NCBI GenBank assembly: GCA_003215335.1
Contig: QCKM01000003.1
Coordinates: 94,001-158,000, forward strand
DNA from: Prochlorococcus sp. AG-409-P01
GTDB lineage: Bacteria; Cyanobacteriota; Cyanobacteriia; PCC-6307; Cyanobiaceae
Direction of reading: 5' to 3'
DNA: 64,000 nucleotides
The position numbers and the translations under genes were made by a program. Positions 34,850 through 45,456 of the stretch are shown here, piece by piece (position 1 is the first letter of the stretch; each line of letters begins with the position of its first letter). Below the pieces are notes generated by a model. That model worked only from the letters and a program-made list of their open reading frames with translations. It did not search any database and was not told the origin of the DNA.

Positions 34850-35167
34850 ATGAGTTCGACTGATACTCTACTGAAAGCGATAATCAACCGTTTGAGTGTA
34901 CGGTTTGGTGATGTGATATCAGAAGTTAGTTCTGGATTCGAAGCTTTTGCAAAGAAGGCACCAGAACGTATGCGTAAGGAATGGAGTCTTTTTCAAGAAG
35001 AAGTGTGGGCAGAGGCGAATCGCTTAGATAAGGATTCTGAGCTAGGGGAAGAAAATAATTCTGTGGGCTCCAGAACGGTTTCCGTTAATGAATCCACTCA
35101 GGAAAAAATAGATCGACTTAGAGGCAAAGTTGCCAAACTCAATAGCGAGGTTGAAACCTGGAGGTGA
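34850..35167 (+). CDS. Hypothetical helical protein coupled to ABC1 kinase (105 aa)
   Basis: A 105-residue, highly charged, mostly helical protein. The segment ERMRKEWSLFQEEVWAEANRLDKD and a C-terminal coiled coil (QEKIDRLRGKVAKLNSEVETW) are the visible features. I recall related small cyanobacterial proteins with an EW-x-LFQEEV motif (possibly DUF6825), but this is not certain. Its stop overlaps the GTG start of the ABC1 kinase gene by 4 bases, so the two are translationally coupled. A chaperone or partner role for that kinase is inference. Confidence 0.7.
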   Translation: MSSTDTLLKAIINRLSVRFGDVISEVSSGFEAFAKKAPERMRKEWSLFQEEVWAEANRLDKDSELGEENNSVGSRTVSVNESTQEKIDRLRGKVAKLNSEVETWR

Positions 35168-36849
35168 TTAATTGGCAATACCGCTTTGATCCTTTTTTTA
35201 GAGGAATACGTGTCTTGCGCATTTGGAGGACTTTTCTGACACTTGTTTTGTTTTTGTGGTGGGATGGTCAATCTTGGACATATATAGGGGGCTGCAATCC
35301 AGAACGTCGGCAAGTAAGGCAAGGACTTAGAGCACAATGGTTAACGAGAGAATTGTTGCGGCTGGGCTCGGCGTTCATCAAGCTTGGTCAGCTTCTATCA
35401 GCTCGGCCAGATGTTTTGCCTGCTGGATGGGTTGTTGAACTTGCTGCATTGCAGGACAAGGTACCTCCTTTTAGCTTCACAAAGGCTCAGTTTTTACTTG
35501 AGCAGGAGCTTGGTTCACGTTGTGCAGAAATCATTGACCTTGATGAGGAGCCCTTAGCTGCTGCTTCGCTTGCACAAGTTCATAGAGCAAGTTTGAGGAG
35601 CGGTCGTCAAGTTGTTTTGAAAATCCAAAGACCTGGTTTGCAGACTTTGTTCAGGCTGGACCTTGAGGTTATGCAACAGGTGGCTTCTGTTTTGCAATCA
35701 CACCCCAAATGGGGAAGGGGACGCGATTGGGTTTCTATGGCTAAGGAATGCAGACGGGTATTGCTTAGAGAACTTGATTTTCGGGTTGAAGCTCAGTATG
35801 CGGCTCGATTCAGACAACAGTTTTTGGATCAGCCGAGAGTGCGGATTCCTGCAGTGATTTGGGAGCTTAGTTCTCGCCGAGTGTTATGTCTTGATTACCT
35901 TCCAGGTATCAAGATTACTGATCGCGAGACGTTAAAGGAATCAGGAATAGATCCTTCAGAAGTTGCTGAGCTTGGTGCAGCTAGTTACCTACAGCAGCTT
36001 GTAAGGTTTGGTTTTTTTCATGCTGACCCTCATCCCGGAAACCTTGCAGTAGCAGCAGATGGGGCCTTGATTTATTACGACTTCGGGATGATGGGTCTTA
36101 TTTCTGAGGGTCTCAGAAGCAGAATTGGGTCGATGGTTAGAGCAGCTGCAGTTCGAGATGCTTCCTCATTAGTGCAGGAATTGCAGGCTGCTGGTTTAGT
36201 TGCCACAGGTGTTGATGTTGGTCCTGTTCGTCGTTTAGTTCGTTTGATGCTTCAGGAAGCATTGACACCTCCTTTTGACGCCAATGTTATTCAAAAACTT
36301 TCAGGAGATATGTATGACTTGATGTATGGCCAACCTTTTCGACTGCCAGCCGAGTTGATTTTTGTGATGAGAGCCCTCTCGACTTTTGAAGGGGTTGGTA
36401 GAAGTCTTGATCCAGGATTTAATTTAATGGCTATTGCTCAGCCATACCTGCTTCCATTTATGACTTCAAGTGGTTCTTCTAGTCCAAATGATCTGATCAA
36501 TGAATTAGGTCGCCAAGTAGGCGCGATAGGCAGTAGAGCCGCTGCTCTGCCTAGACGTCTTGATGAGAGTTTGGAAAGGCTTGAACAAGGGGATTTGCAA
36601 CTGCAAATTCGGATGGGGGAATCTGACCGGCAGTTGCGTCGGATCGTGATGGCTCAGAATTCGATTGGCCATTCTGTTCTCTTGGGATGTTTTGTCATTG
36701 CTGCTGCCTTGATTGCTTCTAGTCAAAGGCCTGTTTGGTCACTGATTCCTTTAATACTTGCCTTGCCTGTTGGCTTTGGTTGGTTCAAATTACAGGTAAG
36801 GCTTAGACGAGATGGTCGATTTGACCAGACCTCTAGAAGGCAGAATTAG
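35164..36849 (+). CDS. ABC1/UbiB (AarF-type) atypical kinase
   Basis: A 561-residue member of the ABC1K family. The family-specific KxGQ motif (FIKLGQLLSARPDVLP) is near residue 70. It is followed by the Ala-rich nucleotide loop AAASLAQVHRAS, the lysine strand VVLKIQRPG, the catalytic region GFFHADPHPGNLAV and the metal-binding IYYDFGMMG. Two C-terminal hydrophobic helices (SVLLGCFVIAAALIAS, SLIPLILALPVGFG) anchor it in the membrane. ABC1 kinases support ubiquinone or plastoquinone and prenyl-lipid metabolism. The start is GTG 35164, overlapping the upstream stop. Confidence 0.93.
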   Translation: MINWQYRFDPFFRGIRVLRIWRTFLTLVLFLWWDGQSWTYIGGCNPERRQVRQGLRAQWLTRELLRLGSAFIKLGQLLSARPDVLPAGWVVELAALQDKVPPFSFTKAQFLLEQELGSRCAEIIDLDEEPLAAASLAQVHRASLRSGRQVVLKIQRPGLQTLFRLDLEVMQQVASVLQSHPKWGRGRDWVSMAKECRRVLLRELDFRVEAQYAARFRQQFLDQPRVRIPAVIWELSSRRVLCLDYLPGIKITDRETLKESGIDPSEVAELGAASYLQQLVRFGFFHADPHPGNLAVAADGALIYYDFGMMGLISEGLRSRIGSMVRAAAVRDASSLVQELQAAGLVATGVDVGPVRRLVRLMLQEALTPPFDANVIQKLSGDMYDLMYGQPFRLPAELIFVMRALSTFEGVGRSLDPGFNLMAIAQPYLLPFMTSSGSSSPNDLINELGRQVGAIGSRAAALPRRLDESLERLEQGDLQLQIRMGESDRQLRRIVMAQNSIGHSVLLGCFVIAAALIASSQRPVWSLIPLILALPVGFGWFKLQVRLRRDGRFDQTSRRQN

Positions 36850-36895
36850 TTTTAAGTTGATGATTAGGTTTTTTGTATATCTCTAAAAGGGACCC

Positions 36896-38218
<1,323 letters not shown>

Positions 38219-38338
38219 TTATGGGGCCAGCCATTCTTTGGCTTTATGTTGTTTGGCTCTCCTAGTCTTTGTGATTCTGTTGATATTGGAATTCGCAAGC
38301 AGAATTAAGGTGTCTACCTAAGTTTGTTAGCGGCCAAA

Positions 38339-38740
38339 ATGAGAATTCTGCACACGATGCTTAGGGTTGGTGATCTGGAGAGGTCGTTGCTTTTTTATAC
38401 CGAAGTCTTGGGAATGCAGCTTTTGCGACGTAAGGAATATCCCTCAGGACGTTTCACTCTTGCATTTGTTGGTTATGGAGAGGAGAGTGACAGTACTGTT
38501 GTTGAGCTCACATATAACTGGGACCAGAAAGAATATGAGATTGGTAATGGTTATGGACACATTGCTTTAGGTGTGGACAATATCCATTCAACTTGTGCTC
38601 TGATTTCTGAAAAAGGGGGTCGAGTAGTTAGAGAACCTGGACCTATGAAGCATGGCAGCACAATAATTGCATTTATAGAAGATCCTGATGGCTACAAGGT
38701 CGAGCTTATTGAGATGAAAACTAGTGGGTCTATGAAGTGA
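38339..38740 (+). CDS. gloA: Lactoylglutathione lyase (glyoxalase I)
   Basis: A 133-residue vicinal-oxygen-chelate protein. ATG 38339 gives [20 protein letters not shown], with the first metal ligand His; an upstream TTG at 38324 is not needed. Further blocks are [31 protein letters not shown] (Glu ligand), [11 protein letters not shown] (His ligand) and [13 protein letters not shown] (Glu ligand). All four metal ligands are therefore present. It detoxifies methylglyoxal as the glutathione hemithioacetal. It lies 4 bases upstream of clpB2. Confidence 0.95.
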   Translation: MRILHTMLRVGDLERSLLFYTEVLGMQLLRRKEYPSGRFTLAFVGYGEESDSTVVELTYNWDQKEYEIGNGYGHIALGVDNIHSTCALISEKGGRVVREPGPMKHGSTIIAFIEDPDGYKVELIEMKTSGSMK

Positions 38741-38744
38741 ATTT

Positions 38745-41513
38745 ATGACAAATCACCCTCCTAAGACAGTCTCTATGCCTTTGAGTCTTACTACTGATCC
38801 AGATCGGTTTAGTGATGATGCTTGGGACCTTGTCCTGGCTGGAGAGGATTGTGCACGTAGATGGCGACATGGACAGTTAGATGTAGAGCATTTGTTGTTA
38901 GCACTTTTTAGTGATTCTGCTTTTACCTTTTGGGTAGAAACATTACCTATTGAGAATGAAGATCTTTTAGATCGTTTAGAAGGTTTTTTGGCTGAACAAC
39001 CGATCGCTCGAGGAGAGGAACTTTTCATTGGTGATGATTTAGAAACTTTGTTAGAAGAAGCAGATAGATCACGTGCTCGTTGGGGTTCAAGACTGATTGA
39101 GGTTTCTCATCTTCTTATTGCATTTGGTCGAGATCCACGGATTGGGTCTGAGTTATTTGATCAAGTGGGCTTACCAAGTCAAAAGTTGGAACTTGAGTTG
39201 CGTCGTTCTCCAAAAAGTCGCAAGGTCAAGGCCTTTCAGAAAAACTCTTCTATTAGTTCTGTACCAGTCGAAGTTGAAGTACCTGTAACTTCTTCAACTT
39301 CTAAATCTGAGACTGCAATCGTCCGTACTGCGGAGTCAGCAGATAAATCAATTGTGTTGCAGGCCTCTGAAGAACCTAAGTCTCTTGAGTCTTATGGACG
39401 TGACCTTACAGCTGCCGCTCTAGAAGGAAAGTTAGATCCCGTTATTGGTAGGGATTCTGAGATTCGCCAATTGATCAAAGTGTTGTCACGCCGAGGCAAG
39501 AACAACCCCGTTTTGATAGGGGCTCCAGGCGTTGGCAAGACAGCAATCGCTGAATTATTGGCTCAGAGAATTGTTTCTGGTGAAGTCCCTGAATCCTTTA
39601 AGGGATTGAGATTGGTTGCCTTAGATCTTGGAGCATTGATTGCAGGAGCCAAGTTTCGGGGTCAGTTTGAGGAACGTTTTAGATCTGTTCTTGCTGAGGT
39701 GAGCGATCCTGACTCCGGTGTCATTTTATTTATAGATGAATTGCATACTGTTGTTAGTAGTGATCGTTCCAGTGCCGATGCAGGAAGCCTCCTGAAGCCG
39801 TTTTTGGCAAGGGGTGATCTTCGTTGTATTGGTGCTACTACTGCGGAGAATTATCGGCGTACTGTGGCAAAGGATCCAGCTTTGAACCGACGCTTTCAGC
39901 AGGTTTTGATTAAAGAGCCGAGCCTTGAGTTAAGTGTTCAAATTTTGCACGGTCTGAAGGAGCGCTATGAAAATCATCATGGAGTCACAATTTCTGATGC
40001 TGCACTGACTGCAGCTACTCGGCTGGCAGATCGTTACATCAGTGATCGTTGTCTCCCTGACAAGGCCATTGATTTGGTTGATGAGGCAGCGGCTCAACTC
40101 AAAATGGATGTGACATCCAAGCCACTAATTGTTGAAGAGGCTGAGGCTGAACTTCGGCGCTTGGAATTAGTTCTTCTTGCTGAAGAAAATGCAAGTGAAT
40201 CTGATCGAATCGAATTGAATAATTCCAGAATTAAACAGGCATCTCTCCTTTCAGATTTAAGGGAGAGATGGCAATTTGAGAAGGATCAAATTAAAGAGTT
40301 GCGTGAATTGCTTCAGCAAGATGAAGATCTTCGCAATTCCATAGCTGAAGCTGAATGCATTGGGGACCTTGAGGAGGCAGCGAGATTGCAACATGAACAG
40401 TTACCTGGTGTTTTGCAGCGTCGTGCAGCTTTGGAGGAAGCGTTGTTTGAAGCTCAGGAAAATGGAGATGCTTTGCTTCGAGATCAAGTAGAGGCTCAAG
40501 ACATTGCTGATGTAGTTGCGCGATGGACTGGGATTCCAGTTCATCGTCTTTTAGCAGAGGAAAGGCAGAAACTTCTAGAGCTTGAAGACCATTTGGGTGG
40601 TCGAGTCATTGGTCAATTTGAAGCTGTCAAGGCAGTCTCTGCGGCAATTCGTAGGGCCCGAGCAGGGATGAAGGATTCTCGCCGTCCAGTCGGCTCATTT
40701 TTGTTTTTAGGACCTACAGGTGTTGGCAAAACTGAACTCGCCAAAGCTCTTGCTGCATCACTTTTTGATGAGGAGGAAGCTTTACTTCGCTTAGATATGA
40801 GTGAATTTATGGAGCGGAATGCCGTGGCTCGTTTGTTAGGAGCTCCGCCTGGTTACGTTGGATATGAAGAGGGTGGGCAACTAACGGAGGCGGTTAGAAA
40901 TCGTCCTTATGTCGTTTTGCTTTTAGATGAGGTTGAGAAGGCACATCCAGATGTCTTTAATTTATTGCTTCAAGTTTTGGATGATGGTCGATTGACAGAT
41001 TCTCAAGGAAGAACAGTTGATTTCAGACATACAGTCATCGTTATGACAAGCAATCTTGCAAGTCGTGAGATTCTTGAAAGCTCAAAATTGGCTCAGCAAG
41101 TAAGTGCAGATCATGCTTCTCTTGAACAGAGTCTTTCCTTACAAGTTGAGCAGGCTCTTGGCTTGCAGTTTCGCCCTGAATTTTTGAATCGTGTTGATGA
41201 GGTAATTAGATTTCGCCCACTTAGTGCCGAAGATTTGCAGCAAATTGTCAGACTTCAGTTGAATGATTTGGCAGGTTTGTTGGCTGAGCAGGGCCTTGAA
41301 ATGCGTATCGATGATGATGCTGTGGAGGCATTGGCAGCTCAGGGTTATGAGCCTGAATATGGAGCAAGACCTTTACGAAGAGTTTTAAGAAGACGCCTTG
41401 AAAATCCTTTGGCTACTCAGTTGCTTGAAGAACGATTTGGTGGTGTTCGTGCTATCAGAGTTCAAGCAGGTGGGGCACCCGCAGACCCATTAGTTTTTAT
41501 TCCTGAGGATTGA
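38745..41513 (+). CDS. clpB2: ClpB-type AAA+ disaggregase, divergent second copy (ClpB2-like)
   Basis: A 922-residue Hsp100 protein with two AAA modules and a coiled-coil middle domain. Module 1 has GAPGVGKTA and LFIDELHT; module 2 has [21 protein letters not shown] and the [15 protein letters not shown] pore loop. The N-domain is ClpN-like but divergent, and a Ser/Thr/Val-rich linker (about 165-210) joins it to the core. In module 1 the usual pore KYRGEF reads KFRGQF, replacing the tyrosine with phenylalanine. Cyanobacteria carry a heat-inducible ClpB1 and an essential ClpB2 in Synechococcus; these features and the place beside secE favour ClpB2. Confidence 0.88.
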   Translation: MTNHPPKTVSMPLSLTTDPDRFSDDAWDLVLAGEDCARRWRHGQLDVEHLLLALFSDSAFTFWVETLPIENEDLLDRLEGFLAEQPIARGEELFIGDDLETLLEEADRSRARWGSRLIEVSHLLIAFGRDPRIGSELFDQVGLPSQKLELELRRSPKSRKVKAFQKNSSISSVPVEVEVPVTSSTSKSETAIVRTAESADKSIVLQASEEPKSLESYGRDLTAAALEGKLDPVIGRDSEIRQLIKVLSRRGKNNPVLIGAPGVGKTAIAELLAQRIVSGEVPESFKGLRLVALDLGALIAGAKFRGQFEERFRSVLAEVSDPDSGVILFIDELHTVVSSDRSSADAGSLLKPFLARGDLRCIGATTAENYRRTVAKDPALNRRFQQVLIKEPSLELSVQILHGLKERYENHHGVTISDAALTAATRLADRYISDRCLPDKAIDLVDEAAAQLKMDVTSKPLIVEEAEAELRRLELVLLAEENASESDRIELNNSRIKQASLLSDLRERWQFEKDQIKELRELLQQDEDLRNSIAEAECIGDLEEAARLQHEQLPGVLQRRAALEEALFEAQENGDALLRDQVEAQDIADVVARWTGIPVHRLLAEERQKLLELEDHLGGRVIGQFEAVKAVSAAIRRARAGMKDSRRPVGSFLFLGPTGVGKTELAKALAASLFDEEEALLRLDMSEFMERNAVARLLGAPPGYVGYEEGGQLTEAVRNRPYVVLLLDEVEKAHPDVFNLLLQVLDDGRLTDSQGRTVDFRHTVIVMTSNLASREILESSKLAQQVSADHASLEQSLSLQVEQALGLQFRPEFLNRVDEVIRFRPLSAEDLQQIVRLQLNDLAGLLAEQGLEMRIDDDAVEALAAQGYEPEYGARPLRRVLRRRLENPLATQLLEERFGGVRAIRVQAGGAPADPLVFIPED

Positions 41514-41598
41514 GAAACATTTATCCGTTAGTGTGTCTATTTGCTGGAACAGCAATTAAAGCTGGTTTCAGTTTCCGGTTTTACCCGGTTATAGCTTC

Positions 41599-41886
41599 GT
41601 GACTAGTTCAACTCCAGAACCTTCTTCAGAAGAAACTCAATCTTCATTCTCATCTGATGAGAATGAAGAAACTCTATCTCCAGCCTCATCTGATGAGGCT
41701 GGAGATAATCGCTCCAATGGCTTCCTAGCCTCAACTTATGAGGAATTAAAACTAGTCGTATGGCCTAGTCGGCAGCAACTTTTTAGTGAATCCATTGCTG
41801 TGATTCTTATGGTTGCATTGTCTGCTGCATCAATTGCGGCAGTGAGTCGTTTTTATGGATGGGGTGCTTCTCAGGTTTTTCGTTGA
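41599..41886 (+). CDS. secE: Preprotein translocase subunit SecE
   Basis: A 95-residue SecE with a GTG start. The conserved part is short: FLASTYEELKLVVWPSRQQL (amphipathic helix with the VVWPSR signature), then one membrane helix SIAVILMVALSAASIAAVS. The first 45 residues form a Ser/Glu-rich acidic extension (SSEE, SSDENEE, SSDEAGD) encoded by the tandem palindromes listed separately. SecE joins SecY in the membrane channel. It precedes nusG by 47 bp in the usual secE-nusG-rplK order. Confidence 0.95.
   Translation: MTSSTPEPSSEETQSSFSSDENEETLSPASSDEAGDNRSNGFLASTYEELKLVVWPSRQQLFSESIAVILMVALSAASIAAVSRFYGWGASQVFR
41622..41707 (+). repeat. Tandem perfect palindromes inside the secE coding sequence
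   Basis: Three palindromes, each with a single unpaired centre base. P1: TTCTTC/GAAGAA around 41628. P2: TCTTCATTCTCATC (41641-41654) and its exact complement (41656-41669). P3: TATCTCCAGCCTCATC (41675-41690) and its exact complement (41692-41707). P2 and P3 centres are 36 bp (12 codons) apart and share the core CTCATCTGATGAG, so they look like an in-frame tandem duplication. The copies differ at three positions within the shared 14-bp arm, and all three are matched by complementary changes in the other arm. Confidence 0.9.
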
Positions 41887-41933
41887 TTTCATTCCAGCTT
41901 TTCTTCCTTGTTGTTTAGTTTTATTTCCTCCCA

Positions 41934-42605
41934 GTGACAGATTTTGATCTCACCACGCAGGAGCCAGATGATTCTTTGGAATCTCCTTCTGTGGGCAAAG
42001 GAGAGCAGAATACTCTGCCTCAACCTTCTATTGCCAAGACTTCTATAGCTCGCTGGTATGCCGTGCAGGTAGCTTCAAGTTGTGAGAAGAAAGTGAAAGC
42101 TACTCTTGAACAAAGGTCTGTCACATTAGGAGTAAGCAATAGGATTTTGGAGATTGAAATTCCTCAGACTCCAGCAGTCAAATTAAAAAAAGATGGGAGT
42201 CGTCAATCCACAGAAGAGAAGGTCTTTCCGGGTTATGTGCTTGTGCGGATGGTGCTTGATGAAGACACAATGATGGCTGTGCGTAGCACCCCAAATGTAA
42301 TTAACTTTGTTGGCGCAGAGGATCGTCGTGCGACTGGAAAATCTAGAGGTCACATCAAGCCAAGACCATTAAGCCGACAAGAGGTTGACCGAATCTTTAA
42401 GAGAGCTGCTGAGAAGAAGACAGTAGTTAAACTTGATCTCACTGAGGGGGATCAGATTCTTGTCACCTCAGGTCCTTTTAAAGATTTTCAAGGGGAGGTG
42501 ATTGAGGTTTCAGGAGAAAGAAGCAAGCTCAAGGCTCTTCTGTCTATCTTTGGAAGAGAAACTCCTGTTGAATTGGAATTTTCTCAAATCAGTAAGCAGA
42601 ACTGA
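41934..42605 (+). CDS. nusG: Transcription termination/antitermination protein NusG
   Basis: A 223-residue NusG with a GTG start. After a 40-residue acidic leader, the NGN domain starts at RWYAVQVASSCEKKVKATLEQR and includes VFPGYVLVRMVLDE and STPNVINFVGA. The KOW domain is GDQILVTSGPFKDFQGEVIEV. NusG links RNA polymerase to the ribosome and Rho. It sits between secE and rplK, and cyanobacteria have no Rho, so its role is probably pausing and coupling. Confidence 0.96.
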   Translation: MTDFDLTTQEPDDSLESPSVGKGEQNTLPQPSIAKTSIARWYAVQVASSCEKKVKATLEQRSVTLGVSNRILEIEIPQTPAVKLKKDGSRQSTEEKVFPGYVLVRMVLDEDTMMAVRSTPNVINFVGAEDRRATGKSRGHIKPRPLSRQEVDRIFKRAAEKKTVVKLDLTEGDQILVTSGPFKDFQGEVIEVSGERSKLKALLSIFGRETPVELEFSQISKQN

Positions 42606-42663
42606 TTAATTTGTGGCTGTTTTGCTGCTTTGGGAGGTCTAGGAGGTAGGTTCTTCATCTCAA

Positions 42664-42685
42664 CACCTGTTAATAAGTTCAGGTG
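42664..42685 (+). promoter_or_regulatory. Leader hairpin before rplK
   Basis: CACCTG and CAGGTG form a perfect 6-bp stem with a 10-base loop, 28 bases before the rplK start. A structure at this place could be the L1 autoregulatory site of the L11-L1 unit. No L1-site consensus was matched. Confidence 0.3.
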
Positions 42686-42713
42686 AAACGTAATCGTTTG
42701 ATTTTTTTCGCTG

Positions 42714-43139
42714 ATGGCCAAGAAAGTTGTAGCTGTGATCAAGTTGGCCCTGCAGGCCGGCAAAGCAAACCCTGCTCCCCCAGTAGGCCCAGCTCTAGGG
42801 CAACATGGTGTCAATATCATGGCTTTCTGTAAGGAATACAACGCTCGCACTCAAGAGAAGGCGGGATTTGTTATTCCTGTTGAAATTTCCGTTTTTGAGG
42901 ATCGAAGTTTTACCTTCATCACTAAGACGCCTCCAGCATCGGTTTTGATTACAAAAGCAGCTGGAATTGCTAAAGGCTCTGGGGAATCAGCTAAAGGAAC
43001 GGCAGGTTCAATTAGTCGCGAACAATTACAAGAAATTGCCAAGACTAAATTGCCTGATTTGAACTGCAGCAGTATTGAATCAGCAATGAGAGTGATAGAA
43101 GGTACTGCCCGCAACATGGGAGTCTCTATAAGTGATTGA
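42714..43139 (+). CDS. rplK: 50S ribosomal protein L11
   Basis: A 141-residue L11 of typical length. The N-terminal domain has [28 protein letters not shown], with the proline-rich loop that contacts the GTPase centre, then [14 protein letters not shown]. The C-terminal rRNA-binding domain has [12 protein letters not shown] and ends with [16 protein letters not shown]11 is part of the factor-binding stalk base and is required for RelA activation on the ribosome. Confidence 0.98.
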   Translation: MAKKVVAVIKLALQAGKANPAPPVGPALGQHGVNIMAFCKEYNARTQEKAGFVIPVEISVFEDRSFTFITKTPPASVLITKAAGIAKGSGESAKGTAGSISREQLQEIAKTKLPDLNCSSIESAMRVIEGTARNMGVSISD

Positions 43140-43221
43140 CATCCTTTTAGAGCTTCTAAAACCCAAACTTTAAATTTTTTCGGGGGAGACCTTTCTGTCA
43201 TTTGGACCCCAACCATTTCTT

Positions 43222-43929
43222 ATGACCAAACTTTCAAAACGCATTACAACCCTTGCCTCAAAGGTTGAAGATCGACTTTATGCTCCTCTAGAGGCAATCG
43301 AGCTTGTCAAAGAGAATGCAAATGCCAAGTTCGATGAAACAATTGAAGCTCATGCCCGTTTGGGTATTGATCCCAAGTACACAGACCAGCAATTAAGAAC
43401 CACTGTTGCTCTTCCTGCAGGTACTGGTCAAAGTGTTCGTATCGCAGTAATAGCTAAGGGTGAGAAAGTAGCTGAAGCCAAGGATTCTGGTATTGAAATG
43501 GCTGGAGAAGATGACTTGGTTGAACGAATTAGTAAAGGCGAGATGGACTTTGATCTTTTAATCGCCACTCCTGACATGATGCCCAAAGTGGCCAAGTTAG
43601 GTAGGGTTTTAGGGCCACGTGGTTTGATGCCAAACCCTAAAGCTGGCACAGTAACTACTGACCTCGCTGGAGCAATTAAGGAATTCAAGGCTGGGAAATT
43701 GGAATTCAGGGCAGATCGCGCTGGAATTGTTCATGTTCGTTTTGGCAAGGCCAGCTTTTCAGCGAAAGCGTTACTCGAGAACTTAAAGACTTTGCAGGAG
43801 ACTATTGATCGCAATAAACCAAGTGGAGCTAAAGGTCGATATTGGAAAAGTCTTTTTGTAACTTCAACTATGGGTCCTTCGGTGCAAGTTGATGTAGCTG
43901 CTTTGCAGGATATTGAGCAAGAAGCTTGA
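43222..43929 (+). CDS. rplA: 50S ribosomal protein L1
   Basis: A 235-residue L1. The two-domain fold shows [26 protein letters not shown], the VALPAGTG loop, [19 protein letters not shown] (the L1 signature) and [19 protein letters not shown]1 forms the mobile stalk beside the E site and commonly represses its own operon. An 82-bp gap with a G-rich stretch precedes the gene. Confidence 0.98.
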   Translation: MTKLSKRITTLASKVEDRLYAPLEAIELVKENANAKFDETIEAHARLGIDPKYTDQQLRTTVALPAGTGQSVRIAVIAKGEKVAEAKDSGIEMAGEDDLVERISKGEMDFDLLIATPDMMPKVAKLGRVLGPRGLMPNPKAGTVTTDLAGAIKEFKAGKLEFRADRAGIVHVRFGKASFSAKALLENLKTLQETIDRNKPSGAKGRYWKSLFVTSTMGPSVQVDVAALQDIEQEA

Positions 43930-44163
43930 TGAGGTATTCTCATTAATTGGCGAAAGCCAACGGGCATTCACGCTCGGCCATAGACAGCAGGTCGGAAGTC
44001 TGACTGATCCATTTGATCAGTTAGTAATTTTTTAATTCCTGCCGAGGCATACCTTACGGTTTTACCCTTTTTAGGGATTGGGATCGAAGAAGTTGCCTCG
44101 CTTCCTTATGAAGCATGTGTCGGTAGTGAGTCCAGCTTCTTCCTTTGACCCTATCCAATTCTT
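43930..44163 (+). ncRNA. L10 leader (r-protein autoregulatory mRNA element)
   Basis: A 234-base untranslated stretch precedes rplJ. It contains TTGGC-GAAA-GCCAA, a GNRA tetraloop hairpin (43947-43960). GCAGG (43987-43991) pairs with CCTGC (44038-44042) and encloses a perfect ACTGATC/GATCAGT hairpin (44003-44021). The CCTGCCGAGGCA stretch is a hallmark of the known L10 leader family, in which L10(L12)4 binds and represses rplJL. Exact boundaries are not resolved. Confidence 0.7.
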
Positions 44164-44691
44164 ATGGGCCGCACGCTGGAGAACAAACAGCAGATCGTCG
44201 AAGAGCTCAAAGGGCTTTTAGATGAGGCTGAAATGGCATTGGTTCTTGATTACCAAGGCTTATCCATCAAGGAGATGGCTGATTTGCGGACTCGTCTGCA
44301 ATCTAACGATGGTGTTTGCAAAGTTACCAAAAATACTTTGATGCGCCTTGCTATTGATGGAAATGGTGCCTGGTCGAATCTTGATTCCTTGCTTACAGGA
44401 ACAAATGCTTTTGTCCTAATAAAGGGTGATGTTGGTGGTGCTGTTAAGGCTGTTCAGTCTTTTCAGAAGGACACCAAAAAATCTGAGACTAAAGGAGGCC
44501 TCTTTGAGGGCAAACTTTTATCTCATGATGAGATCAAGGCCATTGCCAACCTTCCTTCTAGGGAGGCATTGATGGCACAAATTGCAGGTGCATTAAATGC
44601 CTTGGCGACTAAGGTTGCCGTTGGCGTTAATGAAGTTCCTGCAGGTCTTGCTAGATCTCTGCAACAACATGCCGATAGCGGCAATAGCTGA
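44164..44691 (+). CDS. rplJ: 50S ribosomal protein L10
   Basis: A 175-residue L10. It opens with the typical [29 protein letters not shown], then [12 protein letters not shown] and [23 protein letters not shown], and ends with the long helix that carries L7/L12 dimers. It is the platform of the stalk and the repressor expected to bind the leader just upstream. Confidence 0.98.
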   Translation: MGRTLENKQQIVEELKGLLDEAEMALVLDYQGLSIKEMADLRTRLQSNDGVCKVTKNTLMRLAIDGNGAWSNLDSLLTGTNAFVLIKGDVGGAVKAVQSFQKDTKKSETKGGLFEGKLLSHDEIKAIANLPSREALMAQIAGALNALATKVAVGVNEVPAGLARSLQQHADSGNS

Positions 44692-44734
44692 CTTTTAATT
44701 TCTCGACTTTTTCCTACTGATCAGTTTCTCAATC

Positions 44735-45130
44735 ATGTCTGCTAAAACCGACAAAATTCTAGACTCTCTGAAAGAACTTTCTTTGCTTGAAGCTTCAGAG
44801 CTGGTCAAGCAAATAGAAGAAGCATTTGGGGTGTCTGCCGCTGCTTCTGCTGGTGTTGTTATGGCTGCTCCCGGTGCTGCCGGTGGAGCAGGTGATGATG
44901 CTGCTGCTGAAGAGAAGACTGAGTTTGATCTTGTATTAGAGAGTTTCGAGGCCTCGGCAAAAATCAAAGTTCTTAAGGCTGTTCGTGAAGCCACAGGCTT
45001 AGGACTGGGTGATGCCAAGGCCATGGTTGAAGCTGCTCCTAAGACTATTAAGGAAGGCATTCCCAAGGACGAGGCTGACTCTTTGAAGAAAGCTATTGAA
45101 GAGGCAGGAGGAAAGGTAACTCTTAAGTGA
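44735..45130 (+). CDS. rplL: 50S ribosomal protein L7/L12
   Basis: A 131-residue L7/L12 of normal composition. The N-terminal dimer domain ([24 protein letters not shown]) is followed by an Ala/Gly-rich hinge ([17 protein letters not shown]) and the C-terminal factor-binding domain ([26 protein letters not shown]). It binds translation factors as dimers on L10. It is the last gene of the cluster and is followed by a strong terminator. Confidence 0.98.
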   Translation: MSAKTDKILDSLKELSLLEASELVKQIEEAFGVSAAASAGVVMAAPGAAGGAGDDAAAEEKTEFDLVLESFEASAKIKVLKAVREATGLGLGDAKAMVEAAPKTIKEGIPKDEADSLKKAIEEAGGKVTLK

Positions 45131-45162
45131 TTTACCTTTAATTAACAGCTAAATACCAATAA

Positions 45163-45189
45163 AAAAGCCCCGCCAAAGGCGGGGCTTTT
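45163..45189 (+). terminator. Rho-independent terminator after rplL
   Basis: AAAAGCCCCGCC and GGCGGGGCTTTT form a perfect 12-bp stem around AAA, 32 bases after the rplL stop. It is the clearest intrinsic terminator in the window. Confidence 0.93.
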
Positions 45190-45456
45190 GAGGTGGAACT
45201 TGTTCAAGAGTCTTTCCTTGTTTCGACCTTGAATTAAGTATCCTCACCCCTCACACCGGCACAATGTATATGTGCACCTAGTCGATGAACCAGTTTGTAG
45301 GGGCGCTCTTTCAACTGTCATATCTCTAATCGCTTGTTTTTAGTAGTGCTTGCATTGATTAAATTAGAAAAAGTTTTTTTGGTATGAATTGAATCAATCG
45401 GCAGTTACTTTGGAAAGAAGCTGTATGCGTTTAATACCAATTAGCAATTTATTCAG
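45190..45456. other. Intergenic region between the rplL terminator and rnhA
   Basis: No gene is visible. It contains a CTCACACC word (45250-45257) reminiscent of the single-stranded motif of the small RNA Yfr1, but the required flanking hairpins are missing. There is also a GCACA/TGTGC hairpin near 45260. By position it should contain the rnhA promoter. Confidence 0.4.

Noticed and set aside
45241-45260. Yfr1-like CTCACACC word
   Set aside because: Yfr1 requires ACTCCTCACAC between two hairpins with a T-rich terminator; those are absent here.
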